A DNA stretch of 64,000 nt from Branchiostoma floridae (GCF_000003815.2 NC_049979.1:7978217-8042216), one strand, 5' to 3'. Numbered from the stretch's first letter, positions 35,301-47,307 are shown. Notes: a model not told the origin generated them from the sequence alone. Made by a program: numbers and translations.

Positions 35301-38300
35301 ATGGGCCTTCTCCAGATTGTCTTGAACAACTTCTGAAGTGTATATACCTTACTGATACTGTATTGGTACATCCGTGAAAACTTTCATCAGGTTGGTACGT
35401 CACTAAATAAAGAGACTCTTTTTACACAACCATTGCTTTATTCATACCGACGTTTCGGTGACCGTCTGACTTGGGAGTAGACCCAAAATGTCAAAGAAAC
35501 CGAAACTCACCTTGTTTGCTGACGGATGTCCTATACAACAAGTAACAACAATGAAGCTACTTGGGAGCACCTTGGATGAGTGTCTCACGTGGGACCTCCA
35601 TGTAGAAGAAACCATAAAGAAAATGGCTAGGTCCCTGGGCGCCATCAGAAGGAGTGTTGCATACTTGGATCAGTCCTTAGTGAAAATGTTAACAGAAACA
35701 CTTACCTTGCAACATCTTGACTACTGTGCAGCGGTTTGGGCTTCTACTACACAAAAGAACATCACCGCACTACAAGTGATGCAGAATAAAGCAGGCAGAC
35801 TTACCTTGGGAACCAACCGCACCCCGATCAAGCATATGCACAATGTCTTATCATGGTTGACTGTAAGCGAAAGACTCTATGTAAGCAGCATGTGTACATT
35901 TCACAAGGTACTCCTTGCCAGGGAGACGTCTTCATTGTACAGTAGACTACATTTGGTATCGGACCAGCATAGTTATCACACGAGACACGCGGCACGGAAA
36001 AAATTAAGAACTGAAAAACCAAAAACAAACAGCCTGAAAAAATCCTTTACATATAGAGCAGCATTAGATTGGAACAAACTATCACATGAGCTGCAAACTG
36101 CGAACACATCCAGGATTTTCAGACGGCAGCTGGTGAAACATATGCGAGACTTAGCTAAAGACACATGAGGGGCTTGATGATTATTGGATAAGGCACATGT
36201 GTTTCGTTTAATGATTTTTTATTGACATGTTGTATGTGTGTATGTTGCAAACTGTATGTGTCCAAGTATTATGCGTATTACTCCTGGAAGATTAGTTGTT
36301 GCATTGTCATTGATATGTTAACGACTAAAGGAGTGAATGAACAATAAACAATAAACAATAAACAACTAGAGTTCGGGGACCTCATACCTCCATGAAATAT
36401 TCATTGCTTCTTGTGGATGTTATGTATGTTGATGGTCGGTTGTATTTGAGAGTAATGGATATTACTGCTATGGGTATCTGCTTGGAGCTAAGCCCATTAA
36501 CAAACACTTAAAGCATGATGCCTGTTCCAATATATCGCAGATATAGGGGTGATTTCTGATATTATTACATCGATTATAACGACAGATACGGCGCCCAAAA
36601 TCTCATCGATTCGAGCTTTCATCACACCCCACCAACACAACAAGTATGAAACCAATCCATCCAGCCGTTCTTGAGTAATCTTGTACACAGACAGACAACA
36701 TAACAGAAAATATAACCTCCATTCCATGACATTTCATGGAGGTAATAAACCTTCTTCAGGGCAATTCTGACTGGTTNNNNNNNNNNNNNNNNNNNNNNNN
36801 NNNNNNNNNNNNNNNNNNNNNNNNNNNNNNNNNNNNNNNNNNNNNNNNNNNNNNNNNNNNNNNNNNNNNNNNNNNNGCCCTGAAGAAGGTACATCTCTTT
36901 AAATCACTTGAAATTTCATGTTTTCTCATGTGGCAGTATTATGACATCCGCTGGAATTATGAGAGTTTTGTAATTATTAGACCCCTTTCGCATGTTAATA
37001 AGAGTTTTAGACCTCAGAGCGCAGGGAGCGGCTAGAAACCTTGATAGAAGGTGGAAGTTTGATATGAAGGGTTTGATTTTAGAGAAGGCGTCAGGTAGAA
37101 GATTACAGTGACATCAGAAAAGACAACGACAGTCTGTTGGAAGGTCTGGTCAACTTTGATAGGGCCTTCACACTGAAACCGAATCAGCAGGAATCAAGCA
37201 GAACCAGCTGGAATGAAGTATTTGCAAAATTCGTGCCACATTCGGGGCCAGTCGGGTGCGATTTCCAAATGGACCTTTTATCCTCTTCACACGTGAAGGA
37301 ATGAGCCCAAATGCAGTCAGAATGAAAATTGTTGTCTATTTATGTGAATTCGTAGTGTATTCTAGAAATTCCACTCCATTCCAGATATTCTTTTGGCCAC
37401 ATTCTGGCAGTTCGAAGTAGGTTGCCGATTCAGTTCTCCATCGAATGAGATACGAATGTGTCGAATAATGTTAAAATGCCGTAGAATGCGGTCATGCTGC
37501 AGTTAGAATAGTTAGAATGCGCTCAGAATCCACTTTGAATGCCTCTCGATATTTCTCCACTTTTTATGATGCACCTCGACAGTTTTTAACATGTCAAAAA
37601 CTTTCGGGCCAGCCAAAAGAACGGGCACAAATGACTGGAATGCAGTGAGAATTTCTGGAATACACTACGAATTGCCAGGAATTGCCAAGAATAGAAAAGA
37701 ATTTTCTTTCTGACGGCATTCCGGCCCATTCTTGCTCTCGTGTGAAGGGGGTGTACGGAACCAGCGGACCAAAAATGGTGTCTGTGACCTTAGTCTTGCA
37801 CGCATGCAGAATTTTAGACATTATAGAACAGGGAACAGGTTGATAAATGATAAGTTTGATATAATTTAGAGAAACGCTCGATGTAGTAGGCACGGCGGCA
37901 CCCCTACCACCAGTCTGTTGGAATAATCCTAGTCGTCAAGTCTAAGATTACATGACACGCGCGTAAAACATTTTGGTGCTAGTATCAGGGCAAACGTCAG
38001 ACTCGACCTCATTATGCGTATTAACAATAACGTACCTTCGCCCCGTGGTATGAACTGACCATAAATGTAGGCGCATGTGGAAATGTGTATAGATCATGTC
38101 TTAACCCGGTAATGCTGACCTCATAGGTAGACTACTTTGGCATGGAAATTTATAATGAACGTTTCTTGAAAACGCGTTACCATCGGTAAAGATTCGATCA
38201 AATACAAAGCAAAACATAATGTGATACAAGGCAGTTAAGACTCATTTGTTGCCTACTTTTCGCATCAAAATGTGCACGAAATGTACGATGTACAAATGTA

Positions 38301-38528
38301 CATGTAACGTTACATATAATTTAAAATAAACAAATATAATGTTACCCACTGGCTACCCTATCTCACAAGAGAGGAACTGAGATTTTTCCGTTACATAAAT
38401 CGTGTATCGCAAGAAGATAGGTTATATTCCTTTTGAGGTACCTAAGCTTTAGTCTATGTGATTTCAACTGGATTACCTGGATGAGATCAGGAAACACGTA
38501 CTTTATAATAAGCGCAGCTTACCTTCAT
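32360..38528 (-). CDS. Secreted saposin-B-domain (countin-like) protein, paralogue 2
   Basis: Seven coding exons in transcript order: 38528-38523 (Met-Lys), 34974-34761, 34037-33902, 33694-33582, 33349-33251, 32937-32806 and 32472-32360. The total is 813 nt, 270 residues, all phases consistent. The signal peptide again arises by the MK splice (MK, then SAAVVLAVLLAYQCLA). The saposin-B cysteine pairs are kept (MCKFC, GCEKLC, ACDTLC, YYCELLKQC). The second domain holds VTPKSGPQG, YETKNGTGTGELLI and FEPGVYNVTM, and the tail is extended by GPAPTDPPRL. The first coding intron is about 3.5 kb, swollen by a LINE fragment, a DNA element and two assembly gaps. It is very similar to paralogue 3. Confidence 0.88.
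33042..33196. mobile_element. Insertion specific to paralogue 2, carrying a CTGAAGA...CGAAACGTC motif
   Basis: Paralogues 2 and 3 match on both sides (gatagaaattta and gaggttcctcaaatat), but paralogue 2 has about 155 extra bases. The insert carries GTGACGCTGAAGAAGAG and CTCTCGAAACGTCTGG. A second copy of the same sequence lies at 46455-46565. It is a short non-coding mobile repeat; its class is uncertain. Confidence 0.65.
34150..34270 (-). mobile_element. tRNA-derived SINE-like fragment
   Basis: On the minus strand it shows an A-box-like GTGGCGTAATGGCAGG, a B-box-like GATCCGAATCC about 35 nt on, then GTTGTGCCATTGGGAATGAC followed by actttatga. The last phrase resembles the conserved central block of some metazoan SINEs. 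It has no counterpart at the same place in paralogue 3. Confidence 0.5.
35019..35118. other. Assembly gap (100 N)
   Basis: One hundred unresolved bases in the first coding intron of saposin-B paralogue 2; probably a fixed-size placeholder. Confidence 0.99.
35475..36366 (+). mobile_element. 5'-truncated non-LTR retrotransposon (LINE) with RT C-terminal ORF
   Basis: An open frame of 226 codons (35488-36168) encodes the C-terminal part of a reverse-transcriptase ORF2 of the CR1/jockey type. It begins in the KPKLTLFADG strand after the catalytic region and shows KLLGSTLDECLTWDLHVEE, LDYCAAVWAS, LQVMQNKAGRL and YHTRHAARKKL. The catalytic YADD-type motif lies in the part that is missing. The 3' end is a short tandem tail (aataaac repeated, 36339-36366), typical of such LINEs. 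The absence of stops suggests recent insertion. It lies antisense to the host gene in its first coding intron. Confidence 0.88.
36777..36876. other. Assembly gap (100 N)
   Basis: One hundred unresolved bases in the same intron. The flanks are inverted to each other (ccttcttcagggc before, gccctgaagaagg after), so a hairpin-like repeat probably caused the break. Confidence 0.99.
37160..37752. mobile_element. DNA element with CCTTCACAC inverted ends, absent from paralogue 3
   Basis: The left end (GGGCCTTCACAC) and right end (GTGTGAAGGGGG) are inverted. In paralogue 3 the flanks are continuous (aaggtctggtcaagttta, then ggaaccagtggacc, at about 42873-42912), so about 590 bp were inserted. The interior has many GAATG-type short repeats and no recognised transposase. 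Confidence 0.65.
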
Positions 38529-38596
38529 GTTGTCCTGTTGGTGCGATGGCGTCTTAAGAAAAAAGATCGTTATTTAGGCCACGTGTGTTCCAAGGT

Positions 38597-38610
38597 GCGC
38601 TTTTTATCTC
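38597..38610 (-). promoter_or_regulatory. TATA-like box of saposin-B paralogue 2
   Basis: The minus strand reads GAGATAAAAAGCGC about 75 bp upstream of the ATG at 38528. The whole upstream block is nearly identical to that of paralogue 1. Confidence 0.55.
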
Positions 38611-40108
38611 GTTATTGTTGACAGATATTTACCCATTAGTAACTCAGTACTCCTACACCCAGACCCGTGGATTGGCCGTCTCATGGCCTTATCCCGTGAC
38701 TTAGTTTATTGATCCTCATTAATCTGAACCCAGACATGACAAGAGTCAAAAAACAATTTGTTAGTGGCAAACAATACCATCATAGAACCGAGACGTGGTG
38801 GTCCATGTATTTGTTCGTTCGTTTGTTGCTTTACTTGGCGAATGCAATAAAATAAAGGTGAAAACTCTATGGTGGGGTATTTGTATTCTTTCATGAATGC
38901 TGGATTAACCTAGAAAAGTAAACATCAGCTCAACTTTATCTTGTCCTGTTCTTTTGTTAGCGTGATCGGAATTACTGGTCGATCGAGGACTGTGCATGCG
39001 AGCATGCTGTAGTTGTTATAACATTATTGTTGACATATACATTTACACATAAGTTACTTAGTGTGCAGATACACAGACTAGTGGATCGTCCGTCCGACGG
39101 CTTATATTCGACCAGAAACCCTGACAAGACCATCATAAGGGTAAGGCAATAAAAATTTAAGTAGCGAAAGACTGTGGTGCTGCGAAGAAACGCAGTCAAT
39201 CTTTCTGGCCGTTCACATTGCAAGCAATGTAGGGTTCTCACCCGTCTGAAACACCAAGCAATACTAGTAGTCTGAATAGTGTATTGTTAACCACTGTAAG
39301 CACGTTTGCTTCATTACATACGGTACACACCGGGGTGGACGGATATTTACATGAAGTATCCAATGAGCCGCGTCAGCTGGATGAAAAAAATAAGAATTTC
39401 GTTAAAGAGGGACAAATAAGTTGCCATGGGATTTCAGTTATCAGTCTTTTGCAGTCTATCCAGCAATCCGACGGCCGGTCCGTTCATCCCTAGGCCAATT
39501 TACTCCTATTAGGCTTTTACTCATAACTTTACTAAGTCCCCTATTACTATTCGACCAGGCGAGAGTCTGTGGTAGAGACTATGGAGCTCTGGCTATGGAG
39601 CTCTGGCTCCAGTAATGGCTTAGCAGCAGCTCCGGTCAAATTTGCTTGCAATAGGACTTCAGACTATTCAGACTATTGATGTTATATTAGCCTTGTGAAA
39701 CGAGTATACTTAAAAAAAAAGACAAACAGGAGATGTATTCGCTTTTATTCATCTATTCATCTTCAAAGTTCAAAGATAGAAGAAATTTACGTTCAGTCTT
39801 GATATAAAGTAAACACCAAAAGTTTTTCAACAAGTTCACAATTACAGACACAGGGAAAGCAAATAAAAGTACAACGAAAGCAAAAAAGACGCTAATCAAA
39901 TGACGAACTCAAGTTCGCTGTCGTTTCAATCAAGTCATAGGTGGGCTTTTCAATGAGGTGAAATGACAATGCTATTCAATACTTGATAAATTGCAATAGG
40001 CGAGGTGGCCAAGTTTATTTCTTAACTTTGACAATCGTTCATGTGGCCAGGCAAGCAGGGCAACTGAGAATGAGAAGTGGGGGTCAACGTTGTTTATGAG
40101 TTTGTTTC

Positions 40109-43100
40109 TTACAGCCGTGACGGATCTGTTGGTGCTGGTCCAGTGATGGTGAAGTTAGTCTTCTTCTTATCATAAATCTTGCTGTGGGGATGATGGCTCA
40201 TACACTGGCCATTGCAGACATCTGTTAGGAAAAGACAAGATCCTCATTACAATACTTTGTATGGTAAGAGCAATATGTCTTCTACATAGGCCATTCTTCT
40301 CTCCGTGATTCGACGTGAATAGTTTCATCAGTTTGGTATGTTACTGAATAAAGAGATTCTTTTTACACAACCCACAACCTAACTTTTCGTGATGGACGTT
40401 TCAGTGGCCGTCTGTCACCTTCCTCGGGGCAATTCTAACTGCTTCACACTGCTTCATATGTCATTTTTTGTCCTATATATGACGTTTTGCTCCGTAGTTA
40501 AACATAGTTTTAAACATAACTCACGCATAGTGACGTTGTAAACGCCCGGCTCAAAACTTTCGCATGCGACCTCGCAGCCTTGTTGCGGCACTGCATGCAG
40601 GGTGATCTGTGCGTCGTACTTCCCTGGGTCCTGGGGCTCGTTCAGGAAGGACGCACCTGATGTGTTGAACAAGCACGGATAAAGATAACTGCGTGATCGT
40701 AGTGAAGCCTCCGACGTAGAAACTTTACAAACCTCTACATTCCCTTGCTCTCTTTGAAAATAGAAATTTATGAGGTTCCTCAAATATACAACCATTAGTA
40801 TTGTCCAGTGTTCTAGCCAGTCTGAATTTTTTTCTGTCCCCTGTCTATTCTATTTCGAATAGAAATCCTGTCGAGCGCAGAAGGTGCAACGATACGCGGG
40901 GGTCTGAGAAAATTTTAATATCTAGACCCTCTGAAACATTATTTCCTGCATTTTGGAGACAACTTTTGCTGGTAGAGTAGACTAAGCTTGGTTCAATGGT
41001 ATCTGTGCTAAATTTCTGGAGATCTTTGCAAAATTATTTTTTTAAATATGGCGAGTTTGTCCGTCACAGAGGACAGAATGGCCATTTTTTTTCCGTCCCC
41101 AGCACTAAAATTCCATCAAAAGACAGAAGGACGGGCACTGGATAGAACCCTGGTATTGTCTCGTCCCCATGGCAGATCTTACCTAACGGCAGGCCGTCCA
41201 CAGGGTCCACGTAAATCAGCAGCTCGCCTGTCCCCGTGCCGTTCTTCGTCTCGTACTCCATGTCGATGAGAAAATCTCCTGACGTGCAAAACAAAAGAAG
41301 TGTATGGATGTGAGAAAATCAGAAGCAACCAAAACGGCAATAATGAGCGGGTAATTTCAGAATTTCAGAGAGCATACATGATAAACTAACTACAGGGAGG
41401 AATGTAATAATGTTGACTGTTGTGTGGCATACTCGAATGGAAAAGTATGAACAGTAACCGGCTAGTTTTTGATGGGGTTTGTTGAAGAATTGAGATTTTG
41501 AATGGCTTGATTACCTTGTGGCCCAGACTTGGGAGTGACGGTTAGCTTGGTGATTGTCGCATCGCCGTTGTCGACTATCGGGCACTGCTTCAGCAACTCG
41601 CAGTAGTAGATCGGGTCCACGTCAGCCCTGCGAATGGAACAAGAGCATACCGGTGTCGTGGATTACTTCATTCCTCACTACTAGGACACCATTCATATTT
41701 AGGAGCAACCTTATTATGCTGTAAGAAAGTTCAATGAAGATTGGCCATGAACTTGGCTTAAAATCGTCTGTAAACCGATATTCTTGCGAAGGATGTAGAT
41801 ATTTTAAACGGCATATTGAACAAGATAAAAGCATTTACTTTTCAAATGCATGGACGAACTCATCAAAGCCGACGAGGGCACACAACCCGTCACAGGCTAG
41901 ACCCACCGCCTGGCTCCCGGTTTTGTTGGCAACGATCGAACACAGTTTTTCACAGCCTTGCGTTAGCCCACCCTCTGTGAAAAGAAGAAGAAGAAATTGA
42001 TTTATTAAATAAAACTGCAATATACAATATACAGAAAACCACAACATCTAATGTACTTGCATAACCTCCAAGAAGCACTGAAATACAGTCCAAGATTTCC
42101 TTGTAGTTCATTTGTATTTTATACTGAAAAGTACAAACTGCATATCCTGACAGATTTGTTTGATCCACTCACACACATCATCGTCAACCGGGGCTACATC
42201 CCTGACGGGCACCGGCGCAATTCTGTGACCGAAGCCTTAATGATTACTCCTACCTATCAGTCAGAACAAATTGCACACAGTTTAACTGTTATTCTGTGTA
42301 CTCACCGAGAATGGCCTCTCCAATCGTCTGGATAGCGTTATGAGCAAAATCCACGCAGAACTTGCACTTGTCCCTGTCGTTTACGTTGCTAGGCTTGGAT
42401 GCCCTGCTGCTCAGAGACCAGCTGCCGCCAGTCCGAACCAGGGGCGCCTGGCGACGGGGAGGGGGGCGGTCAGCCAGGCACTGATGTGCCAGGAGAACGG
42501 CAAGAACCATGGCGGCGAACTGGAAAAGTAGATAAAAACATCGTCCATCTTAGGATATAGGAGTTTTCTTGTACACAACCAGTTAATCTCACCATAACTG
42601 GTTGTGTAAAAGAAAACTCCTATGATCTACCAACGGCGGTATCCATCCAGCATCCACTGGCCATCGGTGGCCATCCAGCATCCTCTGGAGAGTTCATGCT
42701 AGACCCCGCCCTTTCGCATGTTTATAAGAGTTTTAGACCTCAGAGTGCAGGGAACAGCTAGAAACCTTGAAAAATGGTATGAAAGTTTGATATGAGGGGT
42801 TTGATTTTAGAGAAGACGTCAGATAGAAATTACGGTGACACCTGTTAGTTATCTCCCAACCCTAACAACAGTCTGTTGGAAGGTCTGGTCAAGTTTAAGG
42901 AACCAGTGGACCAAAATAGCGTCTGTGACCTTACTCTTGCACACATACAGACTTGCACATGTGCAGGGTGTTAGACCTTTGAGAACAGGGAACAGGTTGA
43001 TAAGTGATAAGTTTGATATGAGGATTGTTAGAGAAAGACTCGATGTAGAAGTCACAGTGGCATCCCTATCAGCTTGGTGGAATAGTCCTGGTCATCAAGT

Positions 43101-43882
43101 CTAAGATTACATAACTCATGACACGCGCGTAGAACGTGGTGGTGCTCGGTTCAGTTCAGTTCAGTGGTGCTATCAGGGCAAAAGTCCGAATCGACCCTAT
43201 TATGTGTCAAAAATAACAAACCTTCGCCCCGTAATGTGAATCGACCATAAATGTAGGGGCTTGTGGAAACGTGTATAGATCATGTCTTTATATATATATA
43301 TCTAAAGATGTTCCCCTTCTTGACACGAAGCCCTCATGAACTTCAATGCAATACAATAAAAGCTATCTCCCATTTAACGTTGGCGGATGGATTAACACTG
43401 ATAGACCGACCAGCTTGCACAGCGTAATAACGTAATGTATCATGAAACCTCTGTCTGTATGGTTGGAGGACGTCGTGGTCTTGCAAGGATGGAAATACTG
43501 CAGATGCAAAGAGTCCTAATGCAATTAGTCATTGGAAAGGGGAAGTAACGCAATATAAAGGGTGCAGGGTAAACGTTTTACAAACGCTAACCAAAGGCGG
43601 GATACGTAACGTTATGATTACATGCAACACATCTAAAGTTATCATCATGGGGCAGCTGTGGGTCTATAGGTAATAAAGGTATTGTGTTCTAACGTACCTC
43701 TATCTTAACTATCAAGCAACAAATCTGAATTATATCTCCATCTGCTTCGTATTCTACATCTTTATGGGAACATGAACTGTCTGGATGATAGATATATAAT
43801 GTATCCCCGAATAAGTGAGATTTTCTCATTGGCACTATGTTATCCTAGAAAAATAACCTTTTTAAGCGCAGCTCACCTTCAT
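40109..43882 (-). CDS. Secreted saposin-B-domain (countin-like) protein, paralogue 3
   Basis: Seven coding exons in transcript order: 43882-43877 (Met-Lys), 42519-42306, 41974-41839, 41627-41515, 41278-41183, 40656-40525 and 40221-40109. The total is 810 nt, 269 residues, all phases consistent. The signal peptide is MK then FAAMVLAVLLAHQCLA. The cysteine pairs KCKFC, GCEKLC, ACDGLC and YYCELLKQC are kept, and the second domain and GPAPTDPPRL-type tail match paralogue 2. Differences from paralogue 2 cluster in the acidic loop of exon 6 (PQQGCEVACESFEPG versus PDPDCVFPCQSFEPG) and around DPVDGLPLG. Exons are complete with no stops, so all three copies look functional. An hAT-like MITE sits between its fifth and sixth coding exons. 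Confidence 0.88.
40806..41152. mobile_element. hAT-type MITE with 8-bp target duplication GTATTGTC
   Basis: The ends are CAGTGTTCTAGCC and GGATAGAACCCTG (inverted, 11 of 13 matching). GTATTGTC occurs directly on both sides (40798-40805 and 41153-41160). Eight-base duplications and CAG-type ends are hallmarks of hAT transposons. Paralogue 2 shows the unoccupied site (gtatcggc near 33226). It is 347 bp with no transposase. Confidence 0.85.
42555..42622. repeat. Long hairpin, about 29-bp arms
   Basis: ATAGGAGTTTTCTTGTACAC followed by aaccagtta is inverted as taactggttgtgtaaaagaaaactcctat, with an approximately 9-nt loop and one mismatch. It lies just upstream of the signal-peptide exon of paralogue 3, in its first coding intron. 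Related ends (TTTTTACACAACC) occur near 32610, 35410 and 40360. Confidence 0.8.
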
Positions 43883-43946
43883 CTTTTCCTGTTGGTCTGG
43901 TAGCGCGATCAGAAGGACAGGTCGATCACTGCGCGTGTGAATATGG

Positions 43947-43960
43947 CGCGCTTCTTATCA
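43947..43960 (-). promoter_or_regulatory. TATA-like box of saposin-B paralogue 3 (diverged)
   Basis: The minus strand reads TGATAAGAAGCGCG about 70 bp upstream of the ATG at 43882, matching the position of the GATAAAAAGCGC boxes of paralogues 1 and 2 with one substitution in the A/T core. Confidence 0.4.
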
Positions 43961-46900
43961 CTTTATTGTTGACAAATATTTACACAGTAGTTACTCAATG
44001 TACAGACACAAACAGACCAGCGGATTGGTTGTCAGGTAAGTATAATTAGAGACCCTGGCAAGGGTCATAAAATGATTTTTAGAGAAATGATGTGAGCCCG
44101 CTTAGGGACGCAATTACATGACGATAGGATACTTTTTGACTCTTCGTCTTGCCAGGACTGCAGACCCAAGCGATAGTGACATAGTCGGAATAGTTTATGG
44201 ACGGACACTTTAAACACATTTGCTTCATACAGGAGCGGACTAGTGATATATCAGCATTACATATGTTAGAAAAGGCATGTTTTGCAAAGCTAATAAGATG
44301 GCAAACTGTAGGCTCTTAGAAATGTAAGAGGTGGCTATTAGTAAAAAAAAAAACTTCGTGTAGTCCCTTTTTATTTCTCCACTGCTTTAATGGACAGGGT
44401 ATTTTTAATTAATCAAGATAGCCTCACTACTACCCTTCTGCAAACGTTGGATCACCGCCATAAATAACACCTTATCTCGATGTTGCCCCCTTACGTTTTG
44501 CTGACACGTCGATACGCAGGTGGGCTGACCACTGCGTTTGAGACCAAAGTACACGCGTCACCTCATCTGCTAACAAAACATCGTTCATCTGGAGGGTCAA
44601 CCTTCATTATTGAGCTGATACGTGATTGGTTACTCGGTGGGTGTGCCTGTGCAAACGCCAGTGGATTGGCCACCTCTTTAAAAATATGATCATGTTTGAC
44701 TAGCAAACGGTCACGAGGCCATCACGAGGAACACGCCCGACGTCTGGCCATGGAGTCAAGGAGGGGTTGCTGATAGTCTCTACCATGTTAGGAATAAATG
44801 ACATCAAGTTTATTGCAAATTCTTGCCCGTGGGCTAATTGCAGGTAACATAGATTCAAACAGTGTAAAAGACAATATCACAAGTGTCTACTCTAGTAATA
44901 AACGTCTAGTAGGAGTTAATTGGCCTAGGAGTGAACTGACCGACCGGCTAGCTGGATAGACTGACTGCAAAGACTGACTTAAAACCCATAGTGACTTATT
45001 TGTCCCTGTTTGGCCAAATTCTTCTATTTTTTTTGTCCAGCTGACACGTCTGCCTGAAGACTAGGTTGCTGATATCAAAGCAGATACTGACAGAAAAGAT
45101 CGCGCTTGTGGAAGACTTGAATAAACTGGCACAAACAGGCGCCAATACCTCGCCTTAAACTACATTTTTTTTCTAAATTAAAAAAAAAATCAAAGTTGGC
45201 AAATGGCATAAATGGACGCCAAATTTGCAACTGCAAAAGTAATTTGTCAATTTCTAGGCTTCTTTGTTTGTTCGAACTTTGTTTATTCATCGGTGAAGCT
45301 CAAATTATGTCGCATGCATGTCACTTTTTATTGTGGTCATGAGGGTGATAAGGAGTATTCAAGTCCGTATGAGGTCCGTATGGAAGTCTCAGCCTCTACC
45401 AGGCTTCACGGGTCACTGGAAAAATAATAGAAATTGGACAGCTAACTCCTATGGCATGCTGTGTGTCTATATTTCTCCGATTTCTGCTGTTTTCCTGACG
45501 AAATATGGAGCCTAACAGAGGCTAAGAATTCCATACGGACCTCATGCGGATCTGAATGTAACCTTATACGCTTTGAACCCGGCTTTACCTGCTTTATTTG
45601 TCGACTTTTGTCGGGAAGATCGCAGATGATGAAGTACGTAATCATCCCCTGCAACACCTGCATGAAGATGAAGACATCTACGATTTCGCTGACCTCATAC
45701 CTCCATGGAATATTTCAAGTCCCTTTTTTAATTGTATGAGAAGCAACATAGCCCACATGTACAATTACCAATCAGCTAGAAGTTGGTGGGGAAGATTGCC
45801 ACCAAACTGTCCCTGCAGTTCAAGTTCACGGTGCTAGGTGGCCCAAACTTACACCACTTCGAACGTACATCAAAATCTATGTACTGCCAATAATAAAAAC
45901 CACAGCATGGCCATGGCCAAAGGCATCAAAACAGCAGGTCCAGCCAAGGTCAAACACCAGGAGACCCCAAATTGAACCTCACCGTCATGTCAACAACACC
46001 AACACATGCGTCAAATTTCATCGCAATCTCGCGTGACGTTCTAGAGATAAACCGACGGAAATGCAAGAAACAAACAATCATGCTCAGTAAAACAGAACCT
46101 CCATCTCATGGACATGACAATCACCAAGAGCATATAATTGGGACGGGAAACACTTCATGTGATGATGCCATGGCGCGAACTGGTAATGCACAGCAAGACA
46201 CTATGGCATAGTAAGGGATTATTTAAACTTCTTCGTACACTTCGTACAAATCAAAATCAGTGTCTGCGTCCGTCAGAATCAAAGTCATCTATCTGTATAT
46301 AATACGTATCGTTATGTTTTCTTCTAGCCAATTTTTACTCAGTGTCACGTCGATGCCACAGCCCATGCGTGATATGCCTGGCGTATATTCCAACCCTGAA
46401 CAAGACGGGCGAAAAATCCAAGTGTTTTGTTACGTTTATGAAGGTTAGACATCCAGGTAAACAATATTCTAGTTAGCTGTACTTGTATTGAATTGTTCTG
46501 CTAGTTCAGTCTAGTGACGCTGAAGAAGAGTGATGGATGTCACATGAAACGTCCGGAAGTAAATATCCATTTTTTTGTTTGTTTTATCTGGTCAGGTAAC
46601 ATTATAACAGGTAGTCCGGGACGTCAAACGTATTTCCCGTGATATATACCGCGAGTGATTCGGAGCCGCTTGAAGCAGTCCCCTGGGACGGGTTCAGGAT
46701 CAGGGCTTGCAATCATCCGGTAAGTATGATAAATCTGTCTGAAACGCGCCGGTAATCAGCGCTTAATGGCTTCCAAAGGGATTGTGAACCTCATGGCAAA
46801 TTAAAAGCGACAGTCGTTCAAAAATCTAGTTCAGTGAAATATCTTTATCTAAACGTTGCTGTTCGATGGTTATTTTCAAAAGGTGTGCAATTAAGGTTTT

Positions 46901-47307
46901 GCCTGTAAGCCGGACTGTGTGTACAGCGGCCTCCGCGTTTGACGCATAATTCAGAAAAAAATAGGTCAACAATCTTGAATGAAACGCCGGGGGCCATTGC
47001 CAAAGAGCCCTCGAGACTGCGCAGTGACATATCATCTACCTGAATTATATATTAGTATCCAGACACGGTACCATCATAGTGACGGGTGATACCTCTAGCG
47101 TAGCCCAGCTCAGACCCATTATTTAGGCGCGAAACGTAATAGTGCAAAATTCGATCTGCCCAGGTCTTCCCGCCAACGTAAGACATCACGCAGCACGTTC
47201 TCACTGTACATCAAAGGCACTCGGGCAAGGTGGGAGAGGAGAGGAGACGGTGGCAGAACGAACATCTCATATCAGTCTCAAAATACGGGATATCAGATAG
47301 AGGAGAC
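43961..47307. other. Intergenic region with inverted repeat and dispersed repeats
   Basis: An inverted repeat with roughly 80-90-bp arms spans about 45350-45570 (GAGGTCCGTATGGAAGTCTC on the left, inverted near 45510-45550) and makes overlapping ORFs on both strands that I do not believe. A copy of the CTGAAGA...GAAACGTC repeat lies at 46455-46565. No gene was recognised. The methyltransferase promoter must lie near 47100-47300. Confidence 0.5.
46455..46565 (+). repeat. Second copy of the CTGAAGA...GAAACGTC repeat
   Basis: ATTGAATTGTTCTGCTAGTT, GTGACGCTGAAGAAGAGTGA, GAAACGTCCGGAAGTAAATA follow the same order as in the insertion at 33042-33196. Confidence 0.7.

Noticed and set aside
45442-45739. 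Overlapping ORFs on both strands near 45.4-45.8 kb
   Set aside because: They fall in a large inverted repeat, so each strand mirrors the other; no protein family was recognised.
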